Of a stretch of DNA of 64,000 nucleotides, positions 9,075 through 19,500 are shown piece by piece (positions within the stretch are counted from its first letter, which is position 1; the number at the start of each line of letters is the position of its first letter). This DNA is from Larkinella punicea (GTDB lineage Bacteria > Bacteroidota > Bacteroidia > Cytophagales > Spirosomataceae): positions 174,849 through 238,848 of the forward strand of contig NZ_QOWE01000004.1 in assembly GCF_003334855.1 (NCBI RefSeq). The letters are read 5' to 3'. Below the pieces are notes generated by a model. It was not told where the DNA came from and ran no database searches. It was given only the letters and a program-made list of their open reading frames with translations. The translations under genes were made by a program, and so were the position numbers.

Positions 9075-10292
9075 TCAGGGCCGTTCGGCATCCGTCAGCA
9101 GAATGGTATTGAAATTCCCCCAGAAGCGGTCGTCCAATCGGCCGTTCTGCTTCGGCAGGTTTTCGGTGGTCGTCAGCACTTCCATTTCTTTAACGGCCTG
9201 ACCGTTGGATCTGGCGTATTCACCGGTGCCAAAATGCAAGTCAATAACCGCCATCATCGGCGAATTCGCGGCAACTGAAAACTGCGTTTCCAGCACCAGC
9301 CGTGCGTCCTGCAAAAACCATTTGCCATTCAACTGGCGGTATTGGCTATGGCTATAAATCCGCTTTACTTCCTTTTTCGAACGCCCGCTCAAGTTCTCAA
9401 AAACCGCTTTCAGATTGGTTTTCAACACTTCGTTTGTGGCTTCGGGTGTAAATTCATACGCAATCCGGACGATGGCCCGGCTGGCGGTATCGATCAGCAC
9501 CTCGCCTTTCCGGGCCACCCGAACCCGCCGACCCGCCACCGGGGCAAACGCCAGCCGGTAAGCCGGGCGGTTGTCGCAGCCCGTCAGAACCGAATCCAGC
9601 CGGAATTCGTAATCGTTCAGGTTGTCGCCGTCCCAGTACTCCGGCGGCCCCAGGTCCATGCTGCGCGTCACAATGGTGGCTCCGTTCGGAAACGCGTAGC
9701 CTTCCAACGCTTTCGGCAGCGGATTCCGTACAGCCTGCCGCCCTTTCACCAGCTTTACTTTTTCCGGCAATTCGTTTTGTACACTGGGCAGCTTTTCCAC
9801 TTTCAGAATGGCTTCCCGCACGTTCCAGCAAGCGGTGTCGGTCGAAAGTGTCTCGCGGTAAAAACCGGTTAACGCGGTGGGTGTCGCCTGAAAATTGGTA
9901 CGAATGGCTTTCAGGGCCGAAAAAACCAGCAACCGCCCGTCGGTTTGTTTCCGGAACGAAACCGCCAGTGGGGTCCTGACCACGGGTTCCAGCCTTATAA
10001 CAACGGAATCGACCGGTTTCAGGTTTCGAAAGGGCACGATGACATTCTGGTAACCCGCTGCCGAAATGACACCATCTTTCTGCGAATCGATTTTAGGGTA
10101 GTTCAGCGAAAAGCGCCCTTCCCGATTCGCCAGGGTTCCCCAGGCTTTGCCACTGACGCTGATGTAGGCAAATTCGACCGGTTTTCCCGTCGATTGGTCC
10201 ACAACCTGCCCCTTCACCTGCTGATAGCCCTGGCCAAATGAACCCTGTATGCCCGCCAACAGGAGGTAAAATACGCCTAAAAACCGCTTCAT
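9075..10292 (-). CDS. Secreted CarboxypepD_reg-like domain protein
   Basis: The start at 10292 gives 405 residues with a signal peptide (MKRFLGVFYLLLAGIQGSFG); a longer frame to 10358 adds 22 residues with no signal character. Residues about 25-100 form a CarboxypepD_reg-like beta sandwich (VKGQVVDQSTGKPVEFAYIS..GRFSLNYPK), as found at the front of SusC and other surface proteins. The remainder is a predicted all-beta domain of the kind often annotated DUF5686-like or unknown, with no TonB plug. It probably sits at the outer membrane. It lies upstream of recQ on the same strand, separated by the 35-bp inverted repeat. Confidence 0.85.
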   Translation of the reverse strand: MKRFLGVFYLLLAGIQGSFGQGYQQVKGQVVDQSTGKPVEFAYISVSGKAWGTLANREGRFSLNYPKIDSQKDGVISAAGYQNVIVPFRNLKPVDSVVIRLEPVVRTPLAVSFRKQTDGRLLVFSALKAIRTNFQATPTALTGFYRETLSTDTACWNVREAILKVEKLPSVQNELPEKVKLVKGRQAVRNPLPKALEGYAFPNGATIVTRSMDLGPPEYWDGDNLNDYEFRLDSVLTGCDNRPAYRLAFAPVAGRRVRVARKGEVLIDTASRAIVRIAYEFTPEATNEVLKTNLKAVFENLSGRSKKEVKRIYSHSQYRQLNGKWFLQDARLVLETQFSVAANSPMMAVIDLHFGTGEYARSNGQAVKEMEVLTTTENLPKQNGRLDDRFWGNFNTILLTDAERP

Positions 10293-10463
10293 CCGGTAAA
10301 AATTAAAGAACCCAAAACCGAGTTCAGGGGAGCCGGACGAGCCTGGTTCAGTTTTCAAAAATACGAAATCCGGCCCGTTTTTCCCCTAAAATGGACTGTA
10401 AACATAAGGCAAGTTTTTGATTGCCTGTACAAAAAATAACAATAGTTTTTCCAAGTAGCGACC

Positions 10464-10471
10464 TACTTTTG
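10464..10471 (+). promoter_or_regulatory. Candidate Bacteroidota -7 box (TAnnTTTG)
   Basis: TACTTTTG fits the Bacteroidota housekeeping -7 consensus and lies about 110 bp before the S9 peptidase start. No good -33 box is evident, so this is tentative. Confidence 0.3.
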
Positions 10472-10581
10472 ATCAGTTACACCCGGCGATTCTACAGACC
10501 GGAAACGGGTCGATGGGCGCGCCGTCCAAAAATGCCGGATTATCCGTAAGTTTGAAGCCGAAAGACTTCTTCTGACTTCCC

Positions 10582-12495
10582 ATGAAAAAAACAGGATGGC
10601 TTGGCGGCTTTTTGCTGCTCTCACTGGCCACGCAGGCGCAAAATCCGCTCACCCCCGAACAACTCTGGAAATGGGGACGGGTGTCGGGGCTGGGCACTTC
10701 CAAAGACAAAAACTCGGTTATCTATTCCGTCAGTACACCCAATGCGGAGGAAAACAAAAGCATTCGAAAAACCTATAGAATACCGCTGACTGGTGGAACC
10801 GCAACCGAAATCCCGAACGCCGACAGCTTGCTGGTCAACACGAAAATTTCGTCGGATGGCAAGTTTATCATCAGCAGTGAGGCCGTAAAACTGGAAGACA
10901 TTACCAGCACCGACAAATATCCCGATCTGAAAAAATCGAATGCGTACGTCTACACCTCACTGAATTACCGCCATTGGGATACGTGGGAAGACGGCAAATA
11001 CGACCACGTCTTTGTGGCTCCACTGGTGAACGGAAAACCGGGAGCGGGCAAGGACATTATGCCGGGCGAAAAGTTCGACTGCCCGCAAAAACCGTTCGGT
11101 GGCGACGAAGATTTTATCTGGAATCCCGACGGCAAACACATCGTGTATGTGACCAAGAAGAAAACCGGCACGGCCTACGCGGTTAGTACCAATACGGATT
11201 TGTACGAATACGACATCACGACGGGAACGACCAAGAATCTGACCGAAGAAAACAAAGGCTACGATGTCAATCCTGAATACAACGCCAAAGGGCAACTGGC
11301 CTGGCTGCAAATGAAACGCGACGGCTACGAAGCTGACAAACAGGATTTGATCGTCTGGAACGGCATCACCAAAATGAACCTGACCGGCCAACGCGACGAC
11401 CTTCACGTTCAGGGGTTTAAGTGGAGCCTGGACGGTTCTGCGCTTTTCTTCACGGCACCCATCGACGGCACGATTCAGTTGTTCAAGGTGACGTATCCGG
11501 GGCTTACGAAAATGATGCCGATCATTACGCAGCTTACCAAAGGCGATTTCGACGTCACCGGCATCGTCGGGCAAGCGGCCAATACCCTCGTCGTTTCCCG
11601 CACCGACATGAACCAACCAACCGAATTGTTCACGGTCGATCTGGCAAACGGCGCGATGACGCAGCTCACCCACGTGAATGATGCCGTGCTGAAAACCACC
11701 GGAATCTGCAAAACCGAACGCCGTTTTGTAACGACTACCGACAACAAAAAGATGCTGGTGTGGGTCATTTATCCGCCCGGTTTCGACGCGTCCAAAAAAT
11801 ACCCGACGCTGTTGTACTGCCAGGGTGGCCCGCAATCGGCACTGACCCAGATGTACTCCTACCGCTGGAATTTTCAGTTAATGGCGTCGCAGGGTTACAT
11901 CGTGGTGGCACCGAACCGCCGGGGTATGCCCGGACACGGAACCCAGTGGAATGAGCAGGTCAGCAAAGACTGGGGTGGGCAGGTGATCCGGGATTATCTG
12001 AGCGCCATCGATGCCGTTTCCAACGAACCGTATGTGGACAAAAACCGCCTGGGCTGCGTCGGTCCGAGTTTTGGCGGCTACTCGGTTTTTGCGCTGGCGG
12101 GGGTTCACAACAAGCGGTTTAAGTCCTTCATTTCGCACGATGGCGTCTTCGATTTCAAGAGCATGTATGGCACTACCGAAGAGCTATTTTTTGTCAACTG
12201 GGACTTTGGCGGATCGTACTGGGACAAAAAGAACGCAGCCGCCCAGCGTACCTACAGCCAGTCGCCGAGCAACTTCGTGGACCGCTGGGACACGCCGATT
12301 TTCATCATTCAGGGGGGCCGCGACTACCGCGTTCCGATCGAGCAGGGTTTGCAGGCGTTTCAGGCCGCCCAGTTGCGGGGCATCAAAAGCAAATTGCTCT
12401 ATCTGCCCGACGAAAACCACTGGGTGCTGAGTGCGCAGAATGCGCTGGTGTGGCAGCGGGAGTTTTTTTCGTGGTTGAAGGAGACGTTGAAGTAA
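10582..12495 (+). CDS. S9 family (prolyl oligopeptidase-type) serine peptidase
   Basis: This 637-residue exported peptidase carries a signal peptide (MKKTGWLGGFLLLSLATQAQ). An N-terminal beta-propeller of the TolB/DPP-IV type covers about 30-370, and an alpha/beta hydrolase domain covers 390-637. The catalytic triad is visible: S496 in GPSFGGYS, D581 in GGRDYRVP and H613 in DENHWV. S9 enzymes of this type trim short peptides in the periplasm. The gene is divergent from the CarboxypepD_reg gene and converges with the cytochrome peroxidase gene, with only 6 bp between the stops. Confidence 0.94.
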   Translation: MKKTGWLGGFLLLSLATQAQNPLTPEQLWKWGRVSGLGTSKDKNSVIYSVSTPNAEENKSIRKTYRIPLTGGTATEIPNADSLLVNTKISSDGKFIISSEAVKLEDITSTDKYPDLKKSNAYVYTSLNYRHWDTWEDGKYDHVFVAPLVNGKPGAGKDIMPGEKFDCPQKPFGGDEDFIWNPDGKHIVYVTKKKTGTAYAVSTNTDLYEYDITTGTTKNLTEENKGYDVNPEYNAKGQLAWLQMKRDGYEADKQDLIVWNGITKMNLTGQRDDLHVQGFKWSLDGSALFFTAPIDGTIQLFKVTYPGLTKMMPIITQLTKGDFDVTGIVGQAANTLVVSRTDMNQPTELFTVDLANGAMTQLTHVNDAVLKTTGICKTERRFVTTTDNKKMLVWVIYPPGFDASKKYPTLLYCQGGPQSALTQMYSYRWNFQLMASQGYIVVAPNRRGMPGHGTQWNEQVSKDWGGQVIRDYLSAIDAVSNEPYVDKNRLGCVGPSFGGYSVFALAGVHNKRFKSFISHDGVFDFKSMYGTTEELFFVNWDFGGSYWDKKNAAAQRTYSQSPSNFVDRWDTPIFIIQGGRDYRVPIEQGLQAFQAAQLRGIKSKLLYLPDENHWVLSAQNALVWQREFFSWLKETLK

Positions 12496-12501
12496 ACCCG
12501 C

Positions 12502-13707
12502 TCAATCCATATTGCCTTTGACTTTCAGGCCGCTGGGGACACGCGTCAGCACGGTTTTGTCGAAGGTGTCGTCATTAAGCGTGTTCAGGAATTCAACGAT
12601 GCCGGAAATGTCGCGGAAATTCACGTTCATCTGGGTGGCCAGTGGGTCCATCTGGCTGGCTGAAACGTGCGGGTTGAGAATTTTTCCGCCCGAAATATCT
12701 TCGTAAAACTGCAGAACGTGTTCCAGCGTGACGAACTTTCCGCTGTGCATGTAGGGGGCCGTATAGCGAAGATTGCGCAGGGTTGGCGTCCGAAAGGCAT
12801 AGTCGTTGTTAATACCGGTATCCGATTCTTTCCGGTTTTGTGTGTCGGGAACGCCCAGGGTGTGCAGCTTAAAGTCGGACAGCATCGGGCCGTTGTGGCA
12901 TTTGGCACAGCCGGTTCTCAGAAACAGATTCAGCCCATCCTTTTCACTCAGCGACAGCGCGTTACTGTCACCCCGCATGTACTGATCGAAGCGGGAGTTG
13001 TTGGCCACCAGCGTTCGTTCATAGGCGGCAATCGCTTTCGCCATATTTTTGGCGTGAACCGGGTTTGCTTCGCCCGAAAACGCTTCGGAAAACAGCGTCT
13101 GGTATTCAGGGATTCGGCGGATTCGGGCGATAATTTCGTCCAGAACGGCTTCTTCCGCAAACGAATGTCCGCGCATTTCTTCGAGTGTTTTGATGGGCAG
13201 CAAGGCCTGTTCTTCCAGACTTTTGGCCCGCAAATCCCAGAACATGGGAGCTAGCCGGGGATCATAGTCGACTTGGTTCTGGATTCCGTTAAAGGCCGTG
13301 TTGAGAACAGATTGGGAGTTTCGTTTGACGAACGGAATGGTGTTCGGAAGCCGGAACTGCCGCTTGCTGTCGCTGCCGGTTCCGTTGACACCAATGGAGG
13401 TTTCCAGAAATTCGGCGTAATTAAATTCCGGCTGGTGGCAGGTGGCACAGGCGACATCCCGGTTGCCGGACAAAACCGGATCATAAAACAGAAACCGCCC
13501 CAGCTCGACTTTTTTCGCATTCGTCGGGTTGTCCGGCGGATCGGTAACCGACTTCGGCAAAGCCCCCAAAACGGCGATGGATTCCGAGATTTTCTTTTCC
13601 CGCTTCTGCTCCGCGTCCTGATTACGGCCACAGGAGACCATAACAAAAAGCAGAACACTCAGAATCGGCCCGGGAAATTCATTGAAAAAACAGCACTTCA
13701 TTGGCAA
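12502..13707 (-). CDS. Dihaem cytochrome c peroxidase family lipoprotein
   Basis: The 401-residue protein carries a lipoprotein signal (LLFVMVSC, lipid Cys26). It has two c-type haem sites: C87-ATC-H91 in the N-terminal domain and C267-AKC-H271 in the C-terminal domain, the pattern of bacterial CcpA/MauG-like peroxidases. It should reduce hydrogen peroxide with electrons from small cytochromes or act as a MauG-like oxidase, at the periplasmic face of a membrane. The motif NDYAFRTPTLRNLRYTAPYMHSGKF is typical of the family. It overlaps no neighbour and converges with the S9 peptidase gene. Confidence 0.93.
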   Translation of the reverse strand: MPMKCCFFNEFPGPILSVLLFVMVSCGRNQDAEQKREKKISESIAVLGALPKSVTDPPDNPTNAKKVELGRFLFYDPVLSGNRDVACATCHQPEFNYAEFLETSIGVNGTGSDSKRQFRLPNTIPFVKRNSQSVLNTAFNGIQNQVDYDPRLAPMFWDLRAKSLEEQALLPIKTLEEMRGHSFAEEAVLDEIIARIRRIPEYQTLFSEAFSGEANPVHAKNMAKAIAAYERTLVANNSRFDQYMRGDSNALSLSEKDGLNLFLRTGCAKCHNGPMLSDFKLHTLGVPDTQNRKESDTGINNDYAFRTPTLRNLRYTAPYMHSGKFVTLEHVLQFYEDISGGKILNPHVSASQMDPLATQMNVNFRDISGIVEFLNTLNDDTFDKTVLTRVPSGLKVKGNMD

Positions 13708-14019
13708 TCCATACGGGTATTCACACCTGACTAAAGCCGCTGGTTCTCAGAATTTACTACTTCAATGGCCGATTTTTCACCGCCCTTTCGCCTATTCCTG
13801 ATCTAGCTTTCGAGAAACGAATAATGCAAAGACGATTAACGAAGAAAAAAATATCTACAAAAATGGAAAGAATTAAATTAGTTTATCCTGCTATTTATAT
13901 AACAATTTCAACCATATTTTATAAAAAACATCTACTAGTTATTATATACTTTATGTATTCATTTTTAATAACTATATTTCATTATATTCACTATATTTTT
14001 TTAGGTTAATGATATTTTT
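13708..14019. other. AT-rich gap with a doubtful 61-codon ORF
   Basis: The stretch from about 13820 is strongly AT-rich compared with its surroundings. An ORF at 13824-14009 (plus strand, 61 codons) is Lys-rich and then hydrophobic (IYITISTIFYKK..YFMYSFLIT). It has no recognised relative and may be chance, or a small membrane peptide or sRNA, since a terminator follows directly at 14020. Confidence 0.4.
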
Positions 14020-14055
14020 AAAGCTTAAACTTTCTGGGTTTAAGCTTTATTTTAT
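14020..14055 (+). terminator. Orphan terminator-like hairpin
   Basis: A perfect 11-bp stem AAAGCTTAAAC / GTTTAAGCTTT (14020-14030 and 14038-14048) with a 7-nt loop is followed by a T-rich run. On the plus strand it has no confirmed gene before it, so it may end a small RNA or the doubtful 61-codon ORF. Confidence 0.6.
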
Positions 14056-14110
14056 TTACATAGATACGTATTCATAGAATCCTGTTTTATACGAATATAG
14101 ATATAAAAAT

Positions 14111-14146
14111 AAAAGGGCGAATCATCTCAGGAAGATTCGCCCTTTT
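14111..14146. terminator. Strong terminator of the susCD operon
   Basis: A perfect 13-bp stem AAAAGGGCGAATC / GATTCGCCCTTTT with a 10-nt loop lies 16 bp past the stop of the last gene of the minus-strand susCD operon. The A/T flanks allow use in both directions. Confidence 0.88.
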
Positions 14147-14162
14147 AAAAATCATAAAACCG

Positions 14163-14729
14163 TTAATTCACCACATTCAAACGATAGGCAAAGGGTGAAC
14201 TGTAAAAAGCTCCGCCGGTAATGTTGACACCGGTATTGCTGGCCGTATACGATTTCCCATTCGTCAATTTCATCACGGCCGTAATGTCAAACCGATCACC
14301 GGCTGAGATGTCCGTCAGTGCCAGTTTTGTAGCGGCCAATGCCTCAGCTCCCGTTACGGAAATGGTGGCTCGCGGATACCCCGTGGTGGCATCTTTCGCA
14401 AACGCCGAAGCAGCAATGGACTTCAGGACGACCGCCGTCGTGGTTTTGGTTCCGTTGGCCGGCGTCGCGTCCACAAAGGCAATGGACAAATCGTAGGAAG
14501 CAAACAACGCACCCTGATTCGGAGTGACAGCCTCGGCCAAAATTTCCATTTTCGTACCGCTCATATTGGCTTTACTGGCACTAAAGGTCGCGTTGGTAAC
14601 GGGATAGGGCGTCACCGTTCGGACATACCCGCCCTGTTCCATGCTGGGTTCATCGATCCGATCAATTACGTCTGTTTCACAGGCCATTGCGAACAACCCT
14701 AAAAACAGAAAGACCATATATTTTTTCAT
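14163..14729 (-). CDS. SusCD-associated surface lipoprotein (SusE/F-position)
   Basis: This 188-residue lipoprotein has a signal ending in LFAMAC (lipid Cys17). The mature part is Thr/Ala-rich and beta-stranded, without recognisable catalytic residues. As the third gene after susC and susD (54 bp gap) it takes the place of SusE/SusF-like ligand-binding lipoproteins, so it probably helps catch the same substrate at the cell surface. The substrate cannot be read from the sequence. The operon ends here at a strong hairpin. Confidence 0.82.
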   Translation of the reverse strand: MKKYMVFLFLGLFAMACETDVIDRIDEPSMEQGGYVRTVTPYPVTNATFSASKANMSGTKMEILAEAVTPNQGALFASYDLSIAFVDATPANGTKTTTAVVLKSIAASAFAKDATTGYPRATISVTGAEALAATKLALTDISAGDRFDITAVMKLTNGKSYTASNTGVNITGGAFYSSPFAYRLNVVN

Positions 14730-14783
14730 CTATAAGTATGTTTTTGAATGAATAATCAACGCTCTTTTGTACTGGTAACGGGG

Positions 14784-16430
14784 CTATTTTAGCATTCCGG
14801 CCGGGTTATTATCCCAAAAAACGGAAGTGGTCACGTTGGCTTTCTGCACCGCTTTGGCATTCCGGGTGATGTAGGAAGCCGGATAGTAGTATGAGCGGGG
14901 AAAACCGCCCGGACTGGGGTCGAGCGCCGGTTGCTGGTTGGACGGTTTGCCCGTCCGGCGATACAGGTTGTAGCTTTCGATGCCGTTTCCGTGCAAAGCC
15001 AGCCAGTATTCCGTTCCGATCACGTTCAGTTTCTGGGAATTAGTCGTGGCGGCATCGTAGTCGGCCAGGACTTTGGTGACATACTTCGTCACTTCGGTGG
15101 CCCAGACCGTGCCGCTTGCCGCTTCGAAGGTCGCGATTTTGCCGGCTTCGTTGGTGCCCAGCGCCAGGGTTCGCACATCCGCCATCGATTTTTCAATCGC
15201 CGATTTCAGCAGGTCTTTCGCCACGCCGGTTGTGCCTAACGTCAGGGCCGACTCGGCCAGCATGAAATCCACAAAAGACCGCATCATGATGGGATGAATG
15301 CCCGCTCCACCCCCACCGGCACCCAGCGAAACCGGGACACCCGCGTCGTTGTCGAAGGAACCACCCGCCGGATAAACGCCCCAGGCTGTCCGCAACAACC
15401 CATCGGGTGGAATCCCTTCGTTGCTCAGGTGATCGCGACCCCAATAGCCAACTGTCGAGGGCAGACAGAACACATCCGAATCCGAATAGTGCGCCGGTTT
15501 TGAGTTGTTCACACACCGCAAGGCATTGACATCCGTCGGATTTTTGATCGTCTGGCGGTAGAAGTAATACCGTATGCGCGGGTCCGGAAAACCTTTGGAT
15601 GAATACAGGGTTCCCATATACGAATTCGACTGATAATCACCGCCCCCGGTCGATGAATATTGCCCTCCGTAGCGGGGATGGCGGGTATCCGGATTGGTCA
15701 GGTTGGACCCGAATTTGAACGCAAAATTCTGCGTCGCCGTCGAAATCAATTTTCCCCCGGCAATCAGCGAATTGATGGCCGTGGTTGAACCCGCAGCGTC
15801 GGTCAACCGCATATTGAGGTAGACTTTCAATTTCAGCGTGTTGGCAAACCGCGTCCAGCTATCGGCATTCCCGGCATACAACAAGTCGTTGGTAGCTCCG
15901 GCTTTGGAGGTAGCGGCAAAGTTCTTGATGGCTTCGTCCAGTTCCGCCAATGCCGATTTGTAGATGGTAGCGCCCGCATCGACACCCGGGTTGAAGTTGG
16001 TCGGGTCGATCGCTTCCGTGTACGGGACATCCCCAAAGGCATCCACCAGATTGATCAGAACGGAGGCCCGCAACGTCCGGGCAATGCCGGCATGAACGAA
16101 CAATTCCGCCTTTTCGGCCAGGGGAATAATGGTTTTCACGTCCGTCAGAATGGCCGCGTACGCCGTGGTCCAGGCACCGTCGAAGTTGCCCGGTGAAACC
16201 GCATTGTCATAAATGGCCGACCCCTGGTTGAGCATCCGGGTCAGTCGCATGCCCGGATCACTCAGCGAATTAAAGTGACCGGCGTAACTCAGCTCGATTT
16301 GATTGAGCAGGTAGTTGATGTCGGTATTACTGGTCGTTACCGCATTCGGATTATCCAATAAATCCAGTTTGCAGGAATTCAGTACGACCAGACACAAAAC
16401 CAACAAGGTTGTGCTTATTTTCTTGATCAT
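14784..16430 (-). CDS. SusD/RagB-family nutrient-binding lipoprotein
   Basis: The protein has 548 residues and a lipoprotein signal (VLCLVVLNSC, lipid Cys20). The N-terminal KLDLLDNPNAVTTSNTDINYLLNQIELSY and helix-rich TPR-like body match the SusD-like_2 branch. SusD forms the lid on the SusC channel and hands the bound oligosaccharide or peptide to it. It sits 78 bp downstream of the susC gene, the invariant arrangement. No glycosidase or peptidase gene is linked, so the substrate stays unknown. Confidence 0.94.
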   Translation of the reverse strand: MIKKISTTLLVLCLVVLNSCKLDLLDNPNAVTTSNTDINYLLNQIELSYAGHFNSLSDPGMRLTRMLNQGSAIYDNAVSPGNFDGAWTTAYAAILTDVKTIIPLAEKAELFVHAGIARTLRASVLINLVDAFGDVPYTEAIDPTNFNPGVDAGATIYKSALAELDEAIKNFAATSKAGATNDLLYAGNADSWTRFANTLKLKVYLNMRLTDAAGSTTAINSLIAGGKLISTATQNFAFKFGSNLTNPDTRHPRYGGQYSSTGGGDYQSNSYMGTLYSSKGFPDPRIRYYFYRQTIKNPTDVNALRCVNNSKPAHYSDSDVFCLPSTVGYWGRDHLSNEGIPPDGLLRTAWGVYPAGGSFDNDAGVPVSLGAGGGGAGIHPIMMRSFVDFMLAESALTLGTTGVAKDLLKSAIEKSMADVRTLALGTNEAGKIATFEAASGTVWATEVTKYVTKVLADYDAATTNSQKLNVIGTEYWLALHGNGIESYNLYRRTGKPSNQQPALDPSPGGFPRSYYYPASYITRNAKAVQKANVTTSVFWDNNPAGMLK

Positions 16431-16508
16431 CGGTTGATTGATTTATTTTTTGAATGAATGATGAAGCACTCAACGTGCGTCATTCAGCGTCTGTAGCCGG
16501 TTTTCTGT

Positions 16509-19500
16509 TTAGAAAGTCAGTCGCAACGTTCCGCCAAGCCGTTTGGAACTCGGCCCCGTCAGAAACTCGAAGCCCATGCCGTTGCCAACGCCCAACCCCA
16601 GGTTGTCGGTGTCGAAGTTGAGCCCCTTCGGAATATGTATTGCTCTGTACCACAGGTTATTCCCCGTCAAGGAAACGGAGATCCCTTTGAAAAACGTCTT
16701 GCCCAGCAGTTTCTTTGGTAACTGGTAGGACAAGGATACTTCCTGCAAACGGACGGTAGAACCGTCGTAAATCCGGCCTTCATCCCCGAAGAAATAGTAG
16801 TTGTTGAAGTAGAAATCCGAAGCCGTGATCTGAATGTCGTTCGGGGTTCCGTCGGCCAGTTTGACGCCGGGAATCACGAGCGTTTGCGCCCGGTCGAACC
16901 CGGTTTCCAGTCCGATGTCGGTGGTCATGCCCCGACCCAGCAACGCACCCGCCGTGGAGGCATACATGGCTCCGCCGTGCCGGTACGACATCATCACGTT
17001 GAGCGATAAGCCTTTAAAACTAAATTCGTTGATGAGGCTGCTCGTAAACGCCGGGTTGGGATCGCCCAGGACAATCGGCGAGGTGGTCGCCAGCAAATAC
17101 CCACCGGCATCGATCAGGTACTGCCCCTGGTCGTTCCGACGAAAACCGATGCCTTTGATAACGTTAAAAGGCTGACCCACAACCGCATAATTCCCCAGCG
17201 TTCCGCCAAAACCGGCCACCTGAACTTCCTGTAATGTACCGCCCAGATCAAGCACTTTAGGCCGGTTGCGTGAGAAGACGCCCGTTACGCCCCAGGAGAA
17301 ATCGCCCACTTTGACAGGCGTGGCCGACAGGCTGATTTCGATGCCTTCGTTCCGGATTTTCCCGATGTTGATCGTCGTGGCGGTATAGCCGGTCGATGCG
17401 TCCAGGGGTGTACTGGTAATCAGATTCCGGGTGTTGCGCTGATATGCTGTCACATCAAAAGTGAGGGCGTTGTTGAATAACCGCCCTTCGATGCCCAGCT
17501 CCACTTCGGTGTGCAACTCGGGTTTCAGGTTGGCATTGCCAAGTCCGTTGTCGACCGAGTGGGTTTGTACCGTTGCCCCGGACGAGGTCAGCCACGCTCT
17601 GGCGTTCTGGTTCAGCACGTTGCGGGTGCTGTATGGATTGGGAAAACCGGCGGAAGTTCCAACCCCCGCCCGAACTTTCAGGAAGTTGATCAGGCTGCTG
17701 GATTGCAAGCCTTTAAAGGCCGAAGTCGGTACGAACGAAACGCTGGCGGAGGGATAAAAAATCCGGCGGTTCGGTGTTTCTACGGTCGATGTCCAGTCGT
17801 TCCGGCCAGCCAGGTTCAGAAACAAAAAGTCCTTGATATCGGCGGTTATCTCACCAAAGATCCCGATCCGGGTTTGTTCGGTCATGCCATCCGCGGCTAC
17901 GTTGTCGATGAAGTTGTTGTGGCGGAATAGATTCCGGGCCAACTGATTCTGGCTCGTCACGAAAAGGCCGGTCGTCACGTCATTCCGCATGTTACCACCA
18001 ATCCGTCCCGACAAAACGACTCCATCGTTGATCGATTTGTTGTAGGACAAGATCACGCTGTTATCCCAGATGGTGTTCTGGATATCATAGGTGTTATAGA
18101 ATCCGTTGACAAAATCAACGCCCCCCTTGTTGAACTTATATTCCTGTTTTTCAGTGTAGGTATCCAACCCGACTTTGTAGACAAGAATCAGGTCTTTCGC
18201 AATATCATAGTTAATAGAGGTGGTAGCAAAAAGCCGGTTCACAACGCCGGTTGTCTTGTAATTTTTCAAAATCCAACGGGGGTTGGGAATGTCATTTCCA
18301 CTCCGGAAATACACCGAACTGGCATCGACCGGATTCTCATAAGGCCAGCCCATCAAATCCACCTGACGCGGGGTATACATCACGTTGGCCAGCACGGACG
18401 GAAATCCACCCAGGGAGTTGTTTCCGGTTCCGGCATTCAGGGGGGGCGAATACTGATCGGTGCGGGCAAAGTTGAACGACGAAATGATGTTCACTTTTTT
18501 GCTCAACTGCGCATTCAGGCCCAGGCCCAGGTTCAGCTTGGTCAGCCCGTTTTCCGGAATGTAGCCTTCTTCCTTGTTGTAACCGGCCGAGAGGTTGAAG
18601 CTCACTTTTTCGCCCCCGCCCGACACGTTCAGCGACGTATTGGATATTTTGCCGGTGCGGAAAAAGTCCTTCACGTTGTTCGGATATACCTGCATCGCAT
18701 ACGGACTCACCGACGCGACATACGGAGCCAGAGCCGCCCGAGTGGCGGCCACACTCAGAAAAGCGTAGGGGTGCTGGGTCAGAGCCGTGTTGGTGTTCTG
18801 CGACGGATAGATGGCGGCTTCGGCCAGGGTGGGTCCCCAGTTGCTGAAGAAGTAGCCCAGGTTCTGCTGAAAACCGCCGACGTAACTATTCTGGTAATCA
18901 GGAAGATGAGCGGTGTTGGTAAAGAACGACTGCGTCAGGCTTACCTGGGTCTCCCGCGCCTTTCGGCTGCCGTTTTTGGTCGTTACCAGAATCACCCCGT
19001 TGCGCCCCTGATCGCCGTAGGTGACGGTGGCCGCCAGCCCTTTCAATACGCTGATGTTTTCGATGTTGTTCGGGTCCAGGTCCAGAAACCGGCTGGAAGC
19101 CGACTGACCGCCCCCCGTAAAACCGCCCCGGGAGTTGGTGCTGGAGTTGAACGGAATCCCGTCGACCACAAACAGCGGCTGGGTGGAACCCGTGATGGAC
19201 GAATAGCCCCGGATCGTGATGTTGGTGCCGGTTCCGGACACGCCCGAGGTGGCGGTAATGTTGACGCCTGGTATTTTGCCCTGCAACACCCGCCCGACGT
19301 CGGCTTGGGGACGGTCGGAAATCTGTTTGCTTTCTACCGTAGTCACAGCGTATCCCAGCGCTTTTTTCTCCCGGACAATGCCCTGGGCCGTTACAACGAT
19401 TTCCTGCAACTGCCGGGCATCCGACACCAGGACTACATCGACCGTCGAGCGGTTTCCGACCGGCACTTCCTGGGTGATCATGCCCACAAAACTGAAGACC

